This document shows, piece after piece, positions 37,315 to 50,800 of a stretch of DNA of 64,000 nt. Position numbers and translations under genes: made by a program. Source of the stretch: Cinclus cinclus (taxonomy: Eukaryota; Chordata; Aves; Passeriformes; Cinclidae). A model generated the notes under the pieces. That model was not told the origin of the DNA. It was given only the letters and a program-made list of their open reading frames with translations, and ran no database searches. The DNA lies in the NCBI RefSeq assembly GCF_963662255.1, contig NC_085046.1, forward strand, positions 21,843,620 to 21,907,619, written 5' to 3'. Positions within the stretch are counted from its first letter, which is position 1, and the number at the start of each line of letters is the position of its first letter.

Positions 37315-40300
37315 TTGAAATGTGCTGAACACACCTAGAGCATTTTCTGAATGGGGTGAATATAAATGCACATCCAATGTCTGTTTTAAAGAAAAAAGTG
37401 ATTCGATTTTCTGTACCCACCTATCCAGCTCAGGTGTGTGAACCTTGGAAGCAGTTTCTCTTTCTGAACAGCTGTTTCAGAGAGAGACCTAACACAGAAG
37501 AAAATCTCATCTGTAGCTCTTTCTCTAGTGTTTTCTACCAGCTGTTTTCAACAACTCCCACACGTGTTGTGTTATAAACCCAAGGGATGTGACAGCCCTC
37601 ATTTCCTTTGGAAGCAAATTAAGGACTTTAAGAGGCTCTTGAATTCCATTCCAGCATCTGACTTTGCAGCTTGGAAGCACTGGATGTCACAACTCACGTC
37701 TCCCTGCATGTGGGTGTATTTATTGAATACTAATGGGAGCTGGTTTGAAACTAAAGCTAAAGAGAGGTAGGCAGCCCCTTGAATTGACATTAGAATTATC
37801 TCCACTTACCTTTATGCTTTAAGCAATAGAGTAGCACAAGATTGATCTCAATCCACTTGAATTACGAGGATTTAATTTTAAAAGATAAGATGAAAAACAA
37901 CACTTGTTTTGATCTTGCAAGAGCACACTTCAATCCAAGGACATTTCTTCTAAAGTATTTGATGACTGAACAGAACTCGGTGATTTCATGATCGTGCCAC
38001 ACAATTCATGTGCTCAACTTAACTTTCACCCTGAATCTTTTCATACACAAAACAGCATAAGCAAAGGAAACAGGGATTTCTGTCCCTGTACAGAAATCAA
38101 GGTGTTTGTCACACAGACCAATAAAAGGTTATTTGACATCAGGCAGAATCTTAAGAGAAATGGAACTCCATGTGTGTGTTACTCATGTGCTTACACAGCT
38201 ATTCTCTTGCTCAGTATTCTAAGGGTCTCACGGACTGCCAAACTTTGATTTCCTCTGAAGCAGTGCTATTTTGGTACACCTACAGTAAGATCACAGTGCA
38301 CTTTAGTTTGTCACTCACCAGGCTTCATAACTTCTGTTTCTGCCATAACTGAGCATATTTGTGAATCTTCTTTATAGTTTCAATTAACATTTTCTCAATC
38401 AATTCCAATCTAATAATCCTCTACTTTTAAAAATTACTATGAATTGTTTTCTAGCACTAATTTCATGAATGAAAGCTGAAAGGATATAAAATGCTAAAAC
38501 AATTTTATGCTATTTGTTGCTATGATTTTATTTGGCTTACACATTTTCTACAGATTTCTTCTTACCTACAGTCCATTCTTCCTGCAGACCACTTAGTCCA
38601 AGATATTACATATATCTCTGTGAACAGATCACATGACACATTCCCTTTATGACCTCTATTCTCTTTAATTGCCCTTAGAAGCAGCCTAGTTTTATGCAAT
38701 CATAATTCAGCTCTCATCCTCTTTTCAGATACCCTTTGCCATCCTACTTATAATTAACTATTTTGTGAGTTTTTCTCTTCTCTAACTGTCTTTCCTTAGT
38801 ACTTCCCCCCCTTCTGTTTTCCCTGTTTACCATTTGTTTTTGTCTTTCTAATCACTTTGTAGCATTAGAAGTATATTCATCATTTATTTTTGGAACCTGG
38901 TTCAAGATTCATATTCATCTATCAGTTTCTGTCTGTCACATGAAAATTTAAAGCTTTGCTAAAGGCATCAAGTTTATTATTTTATATAATATATCTTTTA
39001 TTTATCCACAACTTAGAAGTTTGATTCTTGTTCAACTAGAAACATTTAAAATTCCTGCTATGAAAGAACTACAAGGTGTTTGACAGTATTATGAAGTGGT
39101 TTTCTAATGGCATTAAGGCTGAGATCTTGAATGCTCCTGCTGTTCATTTCTAAAGGCTACATACCTGAGATGGCCACCAGAAAAATTTGTTCCTTTTCTT
39201 GCCATGGCAGGAAGATTTCTTTATTTTCCCAGCACAATGAGGACTTCTGAACCTGCAGAGTCAAACATAGGAACTAGCTAAGGACTTGGAAGTCAAATGT
39301 AGGAGAGGACAGCCCAGATTTAGCGCACAGAGACTAACCATGGCTACCATGGTACAACTGAGTTCAGTCACTTTTGAAACAGTAGATGAGCAGATTACGT
39401 CTCCAGTCAGGGGAGAAAATACCTTTGATCTATGAATATGTCAAAGACAGGACATTGCAGGAGGAAAAATAAAATTAAAAGCAGATTTTTAACTGTGGGA
39501 GGAAAGAAGTCCACTGCATCAGAGTCTCCACACTGTTGTCACTTGTTCCACTGCAGTAATTGTCTGTTTGTGTCTCACTCTTATTAAATTTATTTCTCAG
39601 AGAGAAGCATGGCATGCAGGAAAGCTGAATGCCATGGGCCCAATTCTGTTCTGTTAAGGGTCAATAACATTACTGTGCTCAGAGAAGAGAAGGCCCTGTT
39701 GGCCATAAAAACAGGGCTTTATTCCAGTTATGTTCCCAGAAATTACAATGACATCAAAACAATATGCAGCAGGTGATTGGGGCATGCACAGCTGAAATCT
39801 ACCCACAAGAGTCATGTTGTCTGATTTTTGGACTTCTCATGCTGTGTCTGTTATAACACCAACCTCCAATAACAGATTATATATAATGGAAAAAACTCCA
39901 AATATTTCTGGAGAGGTCTGAATTTCTGTTAGTCCAGCAGTCCAATGAGACAAAAACCAGTGACCAGTGGTATTCCTGGAAGATTAAGAGCATGTGAAAG
40001 GGCATGGAGGAATTACTATACACAGGAATCTGGGATACAGGAATATTTCTTGATCTTGAAGTGGGCAAAGAAGCTTAAAAGAAAATGTGTTGAGAAGAGA
40101 GTCCTGAAATGGCCTGGGAATTAATATCTCAGCAGACATCAGATGGCATTGGAGAGATTGAAAGTTACTAACTGAAAAATGAGGAGGAAATATTTTCATA
40201 ACAATGTTTGAAAGTCTGTTCAAATAGAATCCAGTAAGGTCTCAGAGTCATTTTCATGGCTTCTCTTGCATTCCTACAATCTATTAAGTAAATTTTTGAA

Positions 40301-41079
40301 TAGCAGCACTCCAAAAACTAGTATCCAGCTAGTAAAGAGAGCCTCAGAATCCTTTCTTTTCTGGCCTTATTTAACTCCTTGTAAAAGGAAAAAACCCCTC
40401 AACCTTTAAAATCAACAACAATGAAATATTAGTCATAAATTTAATGCAAAAAAATAAATAAAAAATAAATTCATTTTGAAGTGAATCCTAAGGCAGTTTA
40501 GTGTGACCTTGATTTTGGATAAAATCCAGAGAGCAAGGAGCACAGGATCCTCCATGGACCTCCATGTATGTATGTGTGTATGACCACATTGGCATGAAGA
40601 CAGGATAATCCTCTAGATGAGCAGTAATGACAACCATACAGAACTCAAGGGGTTTTATAGGTCTAAAATCAGAGAGATCCTATACATCTTTACTATGCTC
40701 CTTTGCTAAAATAAAAATAATTGAATGGAAAGCACAAAATCGTCTCCATGTGAAACAGTGGATCTCTGGTGGAGACAACCAGTGAATGGACTCAAAGAGA
40801 AAAAAGGAATACGAATATAGGAATGTAGCAGACAGAACATTCTGTAGCCAGAGAATAAGATCTGGAAGGAGGAATCTAGTATTCATTTTGACTTTAATAA
40901 CAGAAAGAAAAGGGACTCCTGGATTCCCAGAAGAGTGCGACAATGCCAACTTTAAAAAGATGTTGTGAAATCCAAGGCAAAGATCAAAGATGTTGTTTAA
41001 TAAACCAAAATTGGACTGTTCCATACAGCTGCACAATAGTAAATATAAACCTTCTAAATACAGGCAAGAAAAATTAACA

Positions 41080-42100
41080 ACTCAATAATATTAATGACCT
41101 AGTTACCTTAAAAATTAAGACTTGAAGCTAAATGAAACGTGATATAAAAATCCTGCTTGAATTTACTAATGGTAAATCATGCCAGATCCCTTCTTCAATA
41201 AGGTAACTGATTTTTAAGACTGAAAAGATATGGACAAAGTTGTCTTCAAGAAATTTTCCTGTGTTCCCCCTAGGAGAAATCATTAGTTAAAATAAAGGCT
41301 GGGACTACAAGAACTGAAGGTAGGCAAAAACTGACTGAAAATTAAATAATACTCAGTTGTTCTGAAAAGAACAGTTGTCATTTTAGTGGAGTTTCTCAAT
41401 TAACAATCACCATTAATGATGAAAACATGATGAGATTTTCTAAGAGTAGAATAATGTTAAAAAATTATACGGTTGGATGCTTGTAAACTTGCACGGGAAG
41501 AAATTATGTACTAGGAAACAAATAAAATTTTTATAGGAAAAGGTACAAAGACACATAGTCAGGACATAACACGTATTTCTGCCATAACCTGGAAGCTCAC
41601 TGTAAGGGAAATGCTAATAAGGAAGGAAAAGAACGCTGCAGTCTTGAACTGTTGGGTAGTTTTAGACATGACATTTGCCTACTGCTGCAATGCCTTCATG
41701 GAAAGCCCAGATATGATCCTAGGTTATATCAGATGAAGTCAGCACTCCTGTGGGAGTATGGAAAATTACTGCTATATTACCAGCTGTCACTGAGAGCTTA
41801 TCTAGGCCGACATCTTTCTTTTCAAAAAATGTGAACTCAAACTGGAAGGATGCTGAAATGATTTGGAGGATAGAGAAACAAGTATCACAGTGAACACTGT
41901 AAGGATTTGGCCTGCTTTTCTTAGCAAAATGAAAGTGAGGAGTGAAAAAGATGGGTGTCTACATTAGAAGGATAAGCACCCGAGAAAGGAATAATTAATT
42001 TTGACAAAATGCAACAAGAACACTGGAATAAATGGATAAATGTGGTTATGAATACATTTAATTAGGAAATTAGGGCCAGTTTTGTCTACAGAGGAGATGG
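41080..42100 (+). mobile_element. Old, highly degraded CR1-like LINE fragment
   Basis: A GGTAAATCATGCC block near 41171-41183, followed by an AATAAGGTAACTGA block and an ATGGACAAAGTTGTC block, follows the order of the CR1 reverse-transcriptase coding region. Further along, a GATCCTAGGTTATATCAG segment near 41715 and the GGAAGGATGCTGAAATG segment near 41840 correspond to later parts of the same coding region. Similarity is visibly weaker than in the copy at 15720-16650, so this is an older insertion. No readable frame remains. The limits are approximate, and the terminal 3' tail was not found. Confidence 0.62.
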
Positions 42101-44158
42101 TTAAATTCAGAATTCAAAATATATATCCTTCAAATCATATTCTGGTTAAAGATATGAGGGTACAGTGATTTTTGCCTGTACTACTTAATGTAAACTGGGA
42201 GAACATACCACACCCATCTTATCTAAGGGTCACTATGTCCACAAATAGGAACTGATCTCCACAAGGGCAACTGATTAAATCCTTAACCTATAAAAAGGAA
42301 ATATTTACACTTGAAAGAGAATAAGTCTTACATACATGGGGTATCAAGGAAACTCATGTTTCAAAAATTCTGACATTCAGATACCTTTAATTCTCAGACT
42401 CAGAACTCACCAGCAAGTGCTCTGCTTTCTTAGTTTTATCTCCTAAAAAATACTACTGCACTGTGTCAGGAAAATTACTTGCAAACTTTGTAGGATTAAG
42501 ATTCAATTCCTATTCAATTAACAGAGCTCTTTGTGAATCTGCCACCCAAAAATATACTTTTAGCATGCTTTGGGTATTAACAATTTTTTTTTTTACATTG
42601 TAATGGATAAAGTATCTGTGACCTACTTCAAAAACCATTGTGTTAATGTCCTGCTGGGGTTCTATTTTCATTTATAATTCTTTATGTGTTTCCTTCTCTG
42701 GCTGTCAAAGGGTTGTCAACACATCCCCTTAATTATTTATTAAACACTTTTAGCTTTCCTCTCTTTCTTATCTTTGTTTTTTCAATCAAACCAAACAAAT
42801 TGTGTCAACACAAGAAAAAATATTAAACATGAGAACAGATGAAAATATTCTTTCAGTGATTGGATGTCCGTATATTGAACACAGAACACAGCAGTTCCTC
42901 TGTACTGATTAATATGACACACACTAAAACAAGCACAGAGCAGATAGACATGCAAAAATAGGACAACTAAAGTCAGAGTGAAAAATATGCAAAATGGAAA
43001 AGAGAGGAAAATAATACAGAAAAGAAATATATGGACTTAATTCCAGTGGTTTCTCTAAGTCTCCAACTACAAAATCTTTTAACAGATTCAAAGGGACTAG
43101 GATTCCTTAACAAGTGCTTTTCATTCAGTATTCTTTTTCACATCTCGCAGCCTACAAAACTTCAGTAAACTGACTGCTTTACACTGTACAGTGACACCAT
43201 TTATTAAGGTCAACTGAGTGTGTTAGAATCACACTGGTATCAGACCTGAACTCTGGAAGACATGACTTGAACAAAAACCTACTTTATATTTCTTGCCCTG
43301 CACCTTCAATATCAGTCAGTTGGTTCAGCTTCTGTTTCTTAAGGCCCCTGAAATGGCCAAGGCATTAAAATATTATTTCTGTTAAGATTGAATGACGTAT
43401 ACACAACACTCAAAGAATGCCTCTTTTATCTATGTTGCTCATTTGCATTCTAAGTACACAAGGTGTTTCCCTCCAGTTCTTGCTACATTATATAACTTTA
43501 TGTGTGTCTCTGCATGTGTGTGTATAAATATTCCATATCAATATAATTTTATAATACATAAAATTCTTTCTATGTAAGTATACTTTTATAATTTTATAAT
43601 ACTTTTCTGTGCAAACTTTGGTGTGTCAGTGGAAACTAACGCTGCGTGGTTGGCAGTATAAATATCTATAAATATATATAAATATATAAATAGTATCACT
43701 TTCAGGAAGAAGAGGATTTGGGTGTTTCAGTGACATAAATATTTTGGGACTTCATTCTGATGTGATATATCTAAACATAACACTTTATTTAAGAACATGC
43801 TAGACTTCTTGGCAGCTCGAGGTAGGTGGAATCCAGGCCTCGGATACTAACAGAGATATTTTTGGAGGTGTACATATACGTGTAAGGCAGCCAGTCTTTT
43901 CTGAACCTTCCTTTTCAATTTTGAGCTTGAAAGTATCTCTACATGGGATGAAGCCTAAATTGATGTTGATACACTAAGCTGGCCTTTATCTGACAGATCT
44001 AACGAATACTGCAGATTAACTAAAATTCAAAGTCCAGGACTATAAATAATGGAACTAGAGTACAATGGCATTTCATTTGGGATAGAAAGTAGATACTGCG
44101 TAGCCTTTTTTTAATACAACTATGATACGTCTACAGCTTCAGAAGCCAAATAGTGTCA
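42101..44158. other. AT-rich non-coding stretch
   Basis: No gene is recognised. It contains an A/T-alternating patch at about 43540-43695 (ATAAATATATA-type units) and a T-run near 42584-42593. Confidence 0.55.
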
Positions 44159-44256
44159 GGGTAAGGGTAAGAGTAAGGGTAAGGGTAAGGGTAAGGGTAA
44201 GGGTAAGGGTAAGGGTAAGGGTAAGGGTAAGGGTAAGGGTAAGGGTAAGGGTAAGG
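44159..44256 (+). repeat. GGGTAA hexamer array (about 16 units)
   Basis: There are about 98 bp of nearly perfect 6-bp repeats, with one early variant unit (GAGTAA). The unit differs by one base from the vertebrate telomere repeat, whose G-rich strand reads GGGTTA in the same register, so this is not a standard interstitial telomere. Four consecutive G-triplets with 3-base loops occur many times over, so G-quadruplex formation is expected on this strand. It lies about 185 bp before a pair of LTR fragments. Confidence 0.97.
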
Positions 44257-44441
44257 AGGTGATTCTCATTTTTAGGAGTATTCCCATTTTCTGAAATTAC
44301 TATAGAGGAGAAATCTCCCTAAGGCTTACTTAATCTTGTTAGATATAATAATTTCCATCTTTCTTTTCTCAGAGAGTCTGAGAGGAAATACCTTCATTTA
44401 ACCAATTCTCAGTGCTTAGTGCAATAATGGCATCGATTTTG

Positions 44442-44577
44442 TGTGCTGGTTTTGCTGGGGTGAAGTTGATTTTCTTCACAGTGGAAATCATGGAGCTGCA
44501 TTTTGGATTTGTGCTGAGAACAGGGTTTCTATTGCAGAGATAGTTATTCAGTTATTGCTGAGCAGTGCACAGATCCC
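44442..44577 (+). mobile_element. LTR 5' fragment, plus strand, half of a convergent pair
   Basis: The segment starts TGTGCTGGTTTTGCTGGGGTG and includes CATTTTGGATTTGTGCTGAGAA and TATTGCTGAGCAGTGC blocks. These match the U3 start of a common avian LTR group (ERVL-type in my recollection). It breaks off near 44577, where a minus-strand copy of the same LTR type begins. About 135 bp is present, with no TATA box or poly(A) signal. Confidence 0.75.
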
Positions 44578-44878
44578 TCCTTCCTTCTCTTCCCCCAGAG
44601 TTATATGCTAAGGGTGACACCATATGGTTTGGGTTGTCCACTGGGTCATTTGGGTCTGTTGTCCTGTTGTGTGCCCTCCTGATTCCTTGTGCACACCAAA
44701 CCCACCTGAAGGTGGGGTAGGGTGAGGAGCAAAAACGACTTTGACGCCGTGTAAATGATGCTCATTAACAGCAAAAATTCTCAATGTTACCAACACTGCT
44801 CCTACCACAAATCTAAACTGAAATTCCACACCAGCTACTATGAAGAAAAATAACTCTACCCCAGCCCAAACCAGCACA
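44578..44878 (-). mobile_element. LTR 5' fragment, minus strand, half of a convergent pair
   Basis: Reading from 44878 downward, the sequence begins TGTGCTGGTTTGGGCTGGGG, followed by TAGAGTTATTTTTCTTCATAG, GGTGTGCACAAGGAATCAGG, CCATATGGTGTCA and then GCATATAACTCTGGGGGAAG (TATA-like element, plus-strand GTTATATGC at 44600-44608). This order is that of the same avian LTR group as the neighbouring plus-strand fragment, here with about 300 bp of U3. R and U5 are missing. An 89-codon open frame on this strand (44608-44877) is translated LTR, not a gene. Confidence 0.8.
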
Positions 44879-47800
44879 TTCAGCTATTTTCAGTTCCTAG
44901 CATTAATATCCTAGATATTTCAATGTAATTTGCTAAACCTGAAAATTTTATTTCTTCTATCCTATAGCAAAGAATTTTATGCAACATTTGTACACATATT
45001 ATGTACACTGTTCTCAATGCATTCTCATAATCTGAAAGCAAATCTTCATGGGGTTTAGAACCAGACATCATCTGCAAAAAACTTATTATTGCTGCATGTA
45101 TTATATAACTTACAGAAAACAACAAAATATGGAAAAGTAGCAAAGACTTTCCCTCTTTAATGAAAAATATTCTGAAATTTAATTATCTATTATTTGCTCT
45201 AATGAGGGATTAATATTAAACATTTTAATTTGATTCTTAAAAGGGGCACTGAGTCCTCTTCCTTAGGAAAAAAATCCCAAGCAACCCTATCTTTTTTAGT
45301 GCCCAGCAGCAATGCTACAAAGCATTCCTTCAGATTCCTACAAAGCACAATTACAATTTAATTTATGAGTTGTCCATCTCTTGCCAAAATAGAATAAATT
45401 TGACCTGATTTATGTGTCTAATTAGAGTAATAAGAGGTTTGGGGTTTTTTTCAGTTAATGAGCCAAGCGCTCTGGCAGAACCTTTGTGTCATAATATAGC
45501 AGATAAATTGAGCAGTAATTCGTGACATTCACAGGTACCTTCCAAACTTCTGTAACAAAGGTTCTTCAACTTTGTAATTGTTATAACTCTGCTGAAAATT
45601 CTGTTTTTGCTTACCAAAATGTCTTTGAGGAGAACTGGGAGGTACAGTGGCTAGTTCTACCCAGCAGGTTGACTGTTTATATTAGCACCTACTCACCATT
45701 GGGGTTTTCACCACTGTCACTCTTCCTTAATTTAATCTAAACATTTTTCTTTTTAAAAAATGCTAGATTGGCAAGACGAGATTCACAAATGCTATACCTA
45801 TCTACAAAGTAATGCCAGATTTTTGGAATCCAAGAGGCTCTCCACAAACGATACGAAGACTTCACAAAGTTTGTATTCTGTGGTTGCAAAGAGACCACAT
45901 TAAAGTGGGGAGAGGGAGGGGTGGAGTTACAAAATAAAAGTTGAAAGCTACTGTCAAACTGAACTCTCTTGACTTAGACACGGTTTCAGGCCAAACCCTC
46001 AAACAATCTTAGTTGAGGATAAGAGTCAGGTTAGCTACTGTGGTTTGACTTTGCTCCAACTCAATTGATCCTAAGGTCAAGTAGACCAGATGAAAAAGTC
46101 TTGTAGGAACTTGTTTCATTCTGCACATTTCATAGTAAGGTATCTCCAGAATCTGCTGCCTTTAGGATAGTTGTTCACTGGACCAATTTCTGCATTTAAT
46201 AGACCGCAGACCAGCTCCTGGCTTACCAGAAAAGCGCACATGTTCCTTAAAAACATTATTTTTTGTGCAGATTGTCCCAAGGAAGCTGTTTCATATAAAT
46301 GCTTTTTACAGTCAAAGACATTATAAATCCCCAAATTCTCAGCTTTGTAGTAAAACACTTAATAATGCACACCTAAATTTTAACAGCAAAATGGTTTCTT
46401 CTTAGGAGCTCAAGAAATAATAGTCATCCAAAAACTCTTGTTGCAGAAGCCAAGGGTGCAGAATTCATCAAATTACTCCACCTGCTGGCTGATTTCCTCC
46501 AATCCTGGATGATTTCTCTTAGCTGTGTATTCTTGTCCCTTTTTAATGCAAATGAAACATTCAAAGCTTGATCAGTGTCCTTTCAAAGTAAATGAAATAT
46601 TCAGTGTTGCCTTTGATATTCAAAGCACTTCCTGGAATCATGACTCCCTCTTTTCTCTCTCCATTTCCAGTTTAAGACCCTTGTGTTGCAATTTTAACAT
46701 ATTCTTTCTTCTACAGAAGGCACAAGACAAATGTTTTAACACTTTAGTGACTTTACTAGCCTTTCTATGTTGCACATCATAAAAAGTATAAATTATCCAA
46801 CAATTTGACGAATCTTATGATTTTTGGTGTGTTTCTGTCGTTCATGGAACATTCACGACACGTTAGAAATACAGATGTCCTACTCTTTAACAGAGTATAC
46901 TCAGAAGTTTTGCCTGCTTCCCATCCTTCCCACCTTGTAACCTTCCTACTGAATAGTCTTCCCTGGACCCTAAATGGAACTATTTATAGCAATTCTACTT
47001 CTTCATAAGCCAGTGTCTTCTTGTATCTTTTATTCAGTCATGTTCATCCAGTATTCATTCGGGACAGCCCCATGCACCCCGTTTTCAGGACTTGTCCACA
47101 GGTACACAATTTTCTGTAGAGCCTTTTCTCCCTCATGCTTTCCATATCATTTTCTGAACATCACCGCTGCCACCCATGTGCAAACACATTGTGAATCTTT
47201 TGCACTGGGATCATCCATTATAGCCTATCAATATCTCTGCATTTAAACTGATTACACTTCTGGTTTCTTCAAGGTGTTGAGCTAGTGCATGAATAAATAA
47301 AGAACCAATTGGTTCTAAAGAACCAATTTTGAAAACTAGAAAGTACATTTTTCTATATTAAATGATCACAATCTACATATATCTTAATTTATATGAAGGT
47401 TTTGAGAGAGATGTAGCTCTAAGATTAAGGTTTTTGTGGCCCCCAGTATGCTTCCTTGGAATTTCAATTCTTGCAGGTCAGGGCATATCCTGAAATAACA
47501 AAACGCAATGAGCAAAAATATTTGCAGTCTTGAATCAGGACTAGGCACAGTAACAACCAGAATTGCCATTCTAGAAGTTTGAATTGATGAAGGCAACAAC
47601 TGTGATGCGCAGACACATAAGCAAGCTGCTGGGAGTTATCCGCTTCACTAATAAAATAACAGCGCATTAAATTAAATGCACTTGGGCTTGAAACTGTCTG
47701 AGTGAATGCCTAGGTTTCTTTGACATGAAATGAATTGCACCAACTACTTTAGTGTTTAATAACCCATAATAACCCTCAGCCTTAGCAGCCACCAACCTGA

Positions 47801-50800
47801 GGCACCCTGTTGTGCTTGGGCCCAGGTTCAGTTAAGCAAGAGATCAAGCCTCTCCTCATCTTCCTGTGCTGCTTCTCCATGCAAGTGTTGAAAATTCTCC
47901 CCTTGCAGGCTCCCTATGCCTGTACTAGAGATGACCCTAGAATAAGAGTCATCACATTTTTCTGTGGGTTTCATCCAAGGGCCCAAGTTCAAAAGACAAC
48001 AAAGAAAAATGATTTGGCACACAGATAAGGACTTCACAAATATTTTTATCAGTTTGCATCCTGACAAGGTTGAGACCAACACTCACAAATGGAAGACTGG
48101 GTCAGTGTTTCTCTACAAAGAGACTTGTGTAACCTAAGCTGATTGCTTTACCTCAGGGGGGAAAGAAATGTAGAGCACAAATAAGAAACTGAGTCACTAT
48201 CCCTCCTTACCAACATCTCCTGAACAAATTAGAGCTGCCCTCCCATTCTGGAAGCCACCGAGAACAGTGAGACAGAAACATATATATTGCCTTGAAATTA
48301 ATCCCCTTAGCACACAGCTGGAGCAGCACAATAAAATGCAATTTTTACCTGTTGCCATCAACTTGAGTTAGCACAGCTCAAGGACTCAAGCAGATACAAG
48401 TTCCTGGAACTATTGAGTGAGAGAGCACTTCTGTTCAGATAAAGCCACTCCTGCCTTTTTGTGCATGAAAGAAGGGATGGAAGAAATTTATTGTTAAAAA
48501 AAAAAAAGGGAAAATTAAAGTAAAAAAGACATGAGGCAGATCCAGTGCTGGAATTTTTATAATAATTTGGTACATTTCCTTCCACATCTCAATAAGAGTA
48601 GCACCTATTCGATGGTGGTATTTCTTTTATTTACTCTAACAAGACTGTTACATTTCAGGCACACAACAAGTTGCTGAATTCTGACTGTAAGACTCATATT
48701 TCAGTGTAATTCACCAAGCCAAATTGTCCAGAAATAATCTGTCTGTAAGTATCTACCAAAGAGAGCATATCAAGTTCACAAGGCAATGCCTTTAGCATAT
48801 GTCTGCAATTCCTTTTATGTGATGTAGTGCATGAAATGACATTTAAAACAGGTTTAGATACAAAAGGTATGTCAAATATAAAGATAATACCATCTGAATT
48901 CTATGTAGAAATCAGTATTATAATGATATCTAACAAAAAGTCCTAGGCAAATTAGTTAAAGAAGAAACTGAACCGAACTGAAGGGTCTTTTCAGTGGTTG
49001 TTTTTTTTTTTTTTTTTTCATTTTGTGTCAGGAAATTTGCATAATTGATTGAAAACACCATCAATGAGATAAATCAAAATACTGCCTCTTTTTTTATTTT
49101 TGCCAAGGAGATGAGTGTTTTCTCTGTTAAGTTTAAGAGGAACAAAAATCTTTCTTGAATACACACTGCTAGCCATGCTTGGGAAATATAAAGGGTACAT
49201 AATCTAAATGCTTCATACTTGCATGTGCACAGATATGCTTGTATTTATGCAGTACTCAAGTTTTTTATACATACATAACTATTTCTGTCTCAAACCAACC
49301 AGTGCTTTGTCTGAAAGGATGCATTTCAACCTTTTCACGTCATTGTTATATTTTCTTTTCTCAGGAGATCAAGTAGGTTTCATGTGAGTGAGACACACAT
49401 TCCATTCCTGGAAAGGTCAGTATCTCTGACATTGTGAAGGGATCATCTTATGAGAATTGGACACCGATACATCTGTCCATCACCAGTCCATCTGTCCATG
49501 ACTACAGGCAAGGATTCAAGCAGCTCAGCTTAAATATAAGAGTCTTACTGCATCAGTGTAAACTCACAAGTTAACATAGTCATGCCAAGACAGATTAAGT
49601 AATGATAGTAATTGAAAAGAAGATTGAGATCTTCAGACAGAGCTTACAAACCTAATACTTAGCCCAGTTTCACACCTTCACCTGACATGAAGCAGAGGCG
49701 TCTCACATCCACCTAGAAGCAAAGAGTGAAAAGGAGAGTCAGCATCAGCTAGAAGAGGTGTGAAAGAATGTCAGATCAGGTTGTTCTAGTTTGTACAAAG
49801 TGGAGTAGCCCAGTTGGCAGCTCTGTGTCTGAGCTTGCTTGCCTGCTTTGGCAGCATAAGAATAAAGAGGGGGAAAACTCCATGGCCTCAGGATGTCATA
49901 AATGGTGCTCTTTGTATCAATTGCATCTAGACTCCTGGCAAAAAAAAATGAACTTGTGCTTCACTAGGAAAAAGTACTTCTGCAGTTAAATAACATGTGA
50001 GTGCATCAAATAATATCCCCGGAGCATTACTGTTCAGTTGTCCTGTATATGCTTCTGCTGTCATTCATGCATATTCTGTGGTCTGCAAACGCTGTTTTAT
50101 CACCAGCGCAACAATCACACCAACTCCAAAATAATGTAACTAAACTTCTGAATGTAAATTACCATGTTCTGCAAAAAGCTCATCTTCAGGTACGGAGGTT
50201 TTCAGGAATAAAAGCTCTTCAGATCTGCTGCATGACAAAGCACTACAATTCCAGTATAGTTTTCCAATTTCCTTTTAGGTAGAACCTTTAAGTTACACCT
50301 TTCCCTAGTGCAGCCCTTTAATTTAAAATTGATTTTCTCATCAAAAAAGTGGCCTAATTGCATAAGAGGCTCCATAGCTCAATGAACAATTAGTAGTATT
50401 CAGCGTGTTTCAGTCTCAAAGCAGCAGATATCAACAGCCTTGCAGATTTCAGATATACAAATCAATCAGACAACATCTGAAACCTAGAAAGAGCTTGATT
50501 TATATTAGTCTAACAACAACAGCTTAGTATATATTTTTGAGCAAAATGCATTTGAAAAGAACACATCACTTCCCACTTAGAAGCTGTTATGTTCTTTTCA
50601 TTCTGGTCCTTATCTCCCAAGGTGTAAGAAGCAAAATGTTTTCAATAGGAAGAAAGGTGAAGCTGTCTTTAGGCTCCCAATGTGAAGTCTTGTATCAAGG
50701 GTATAAGAAGGAACATGAGAAACTGGACAAAAAGGCTTAATAATTGTTTAAACCTTTTTTTTTTTTTAATTAGATGCTCCTGTTGGCAAGAAGGGGTTTG

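Larger units (their letters stand above)
26202..41079. other. Long AT-rich non-coding stretch
   Basis: No supported gene was found in almost 15 kb. The longest frame is 134 codons at 35980-36384 (plus), discussed in the findings. Minor structures are a stem-loop at 36408-36428 and a two-copy 20-bp-period repeat at 37278-37314. The segment 28183-28646 has two overlapping frames, one Cys-containing, with no known domain. Sequence at about 33600-33665 is extremely A+T rich with several TAAT motifs. Parts of 40500-41080 may be a degraded 5' extension of the CR1 copy that follows. Confidence 0.5.

Noticed and set aside
44159..44256. Interstitial telomere sequence
   Set aside because: The unit is GGGTAA, whereas the telomere strand in the same register reads GGGTTA. 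It is a different hexamer.
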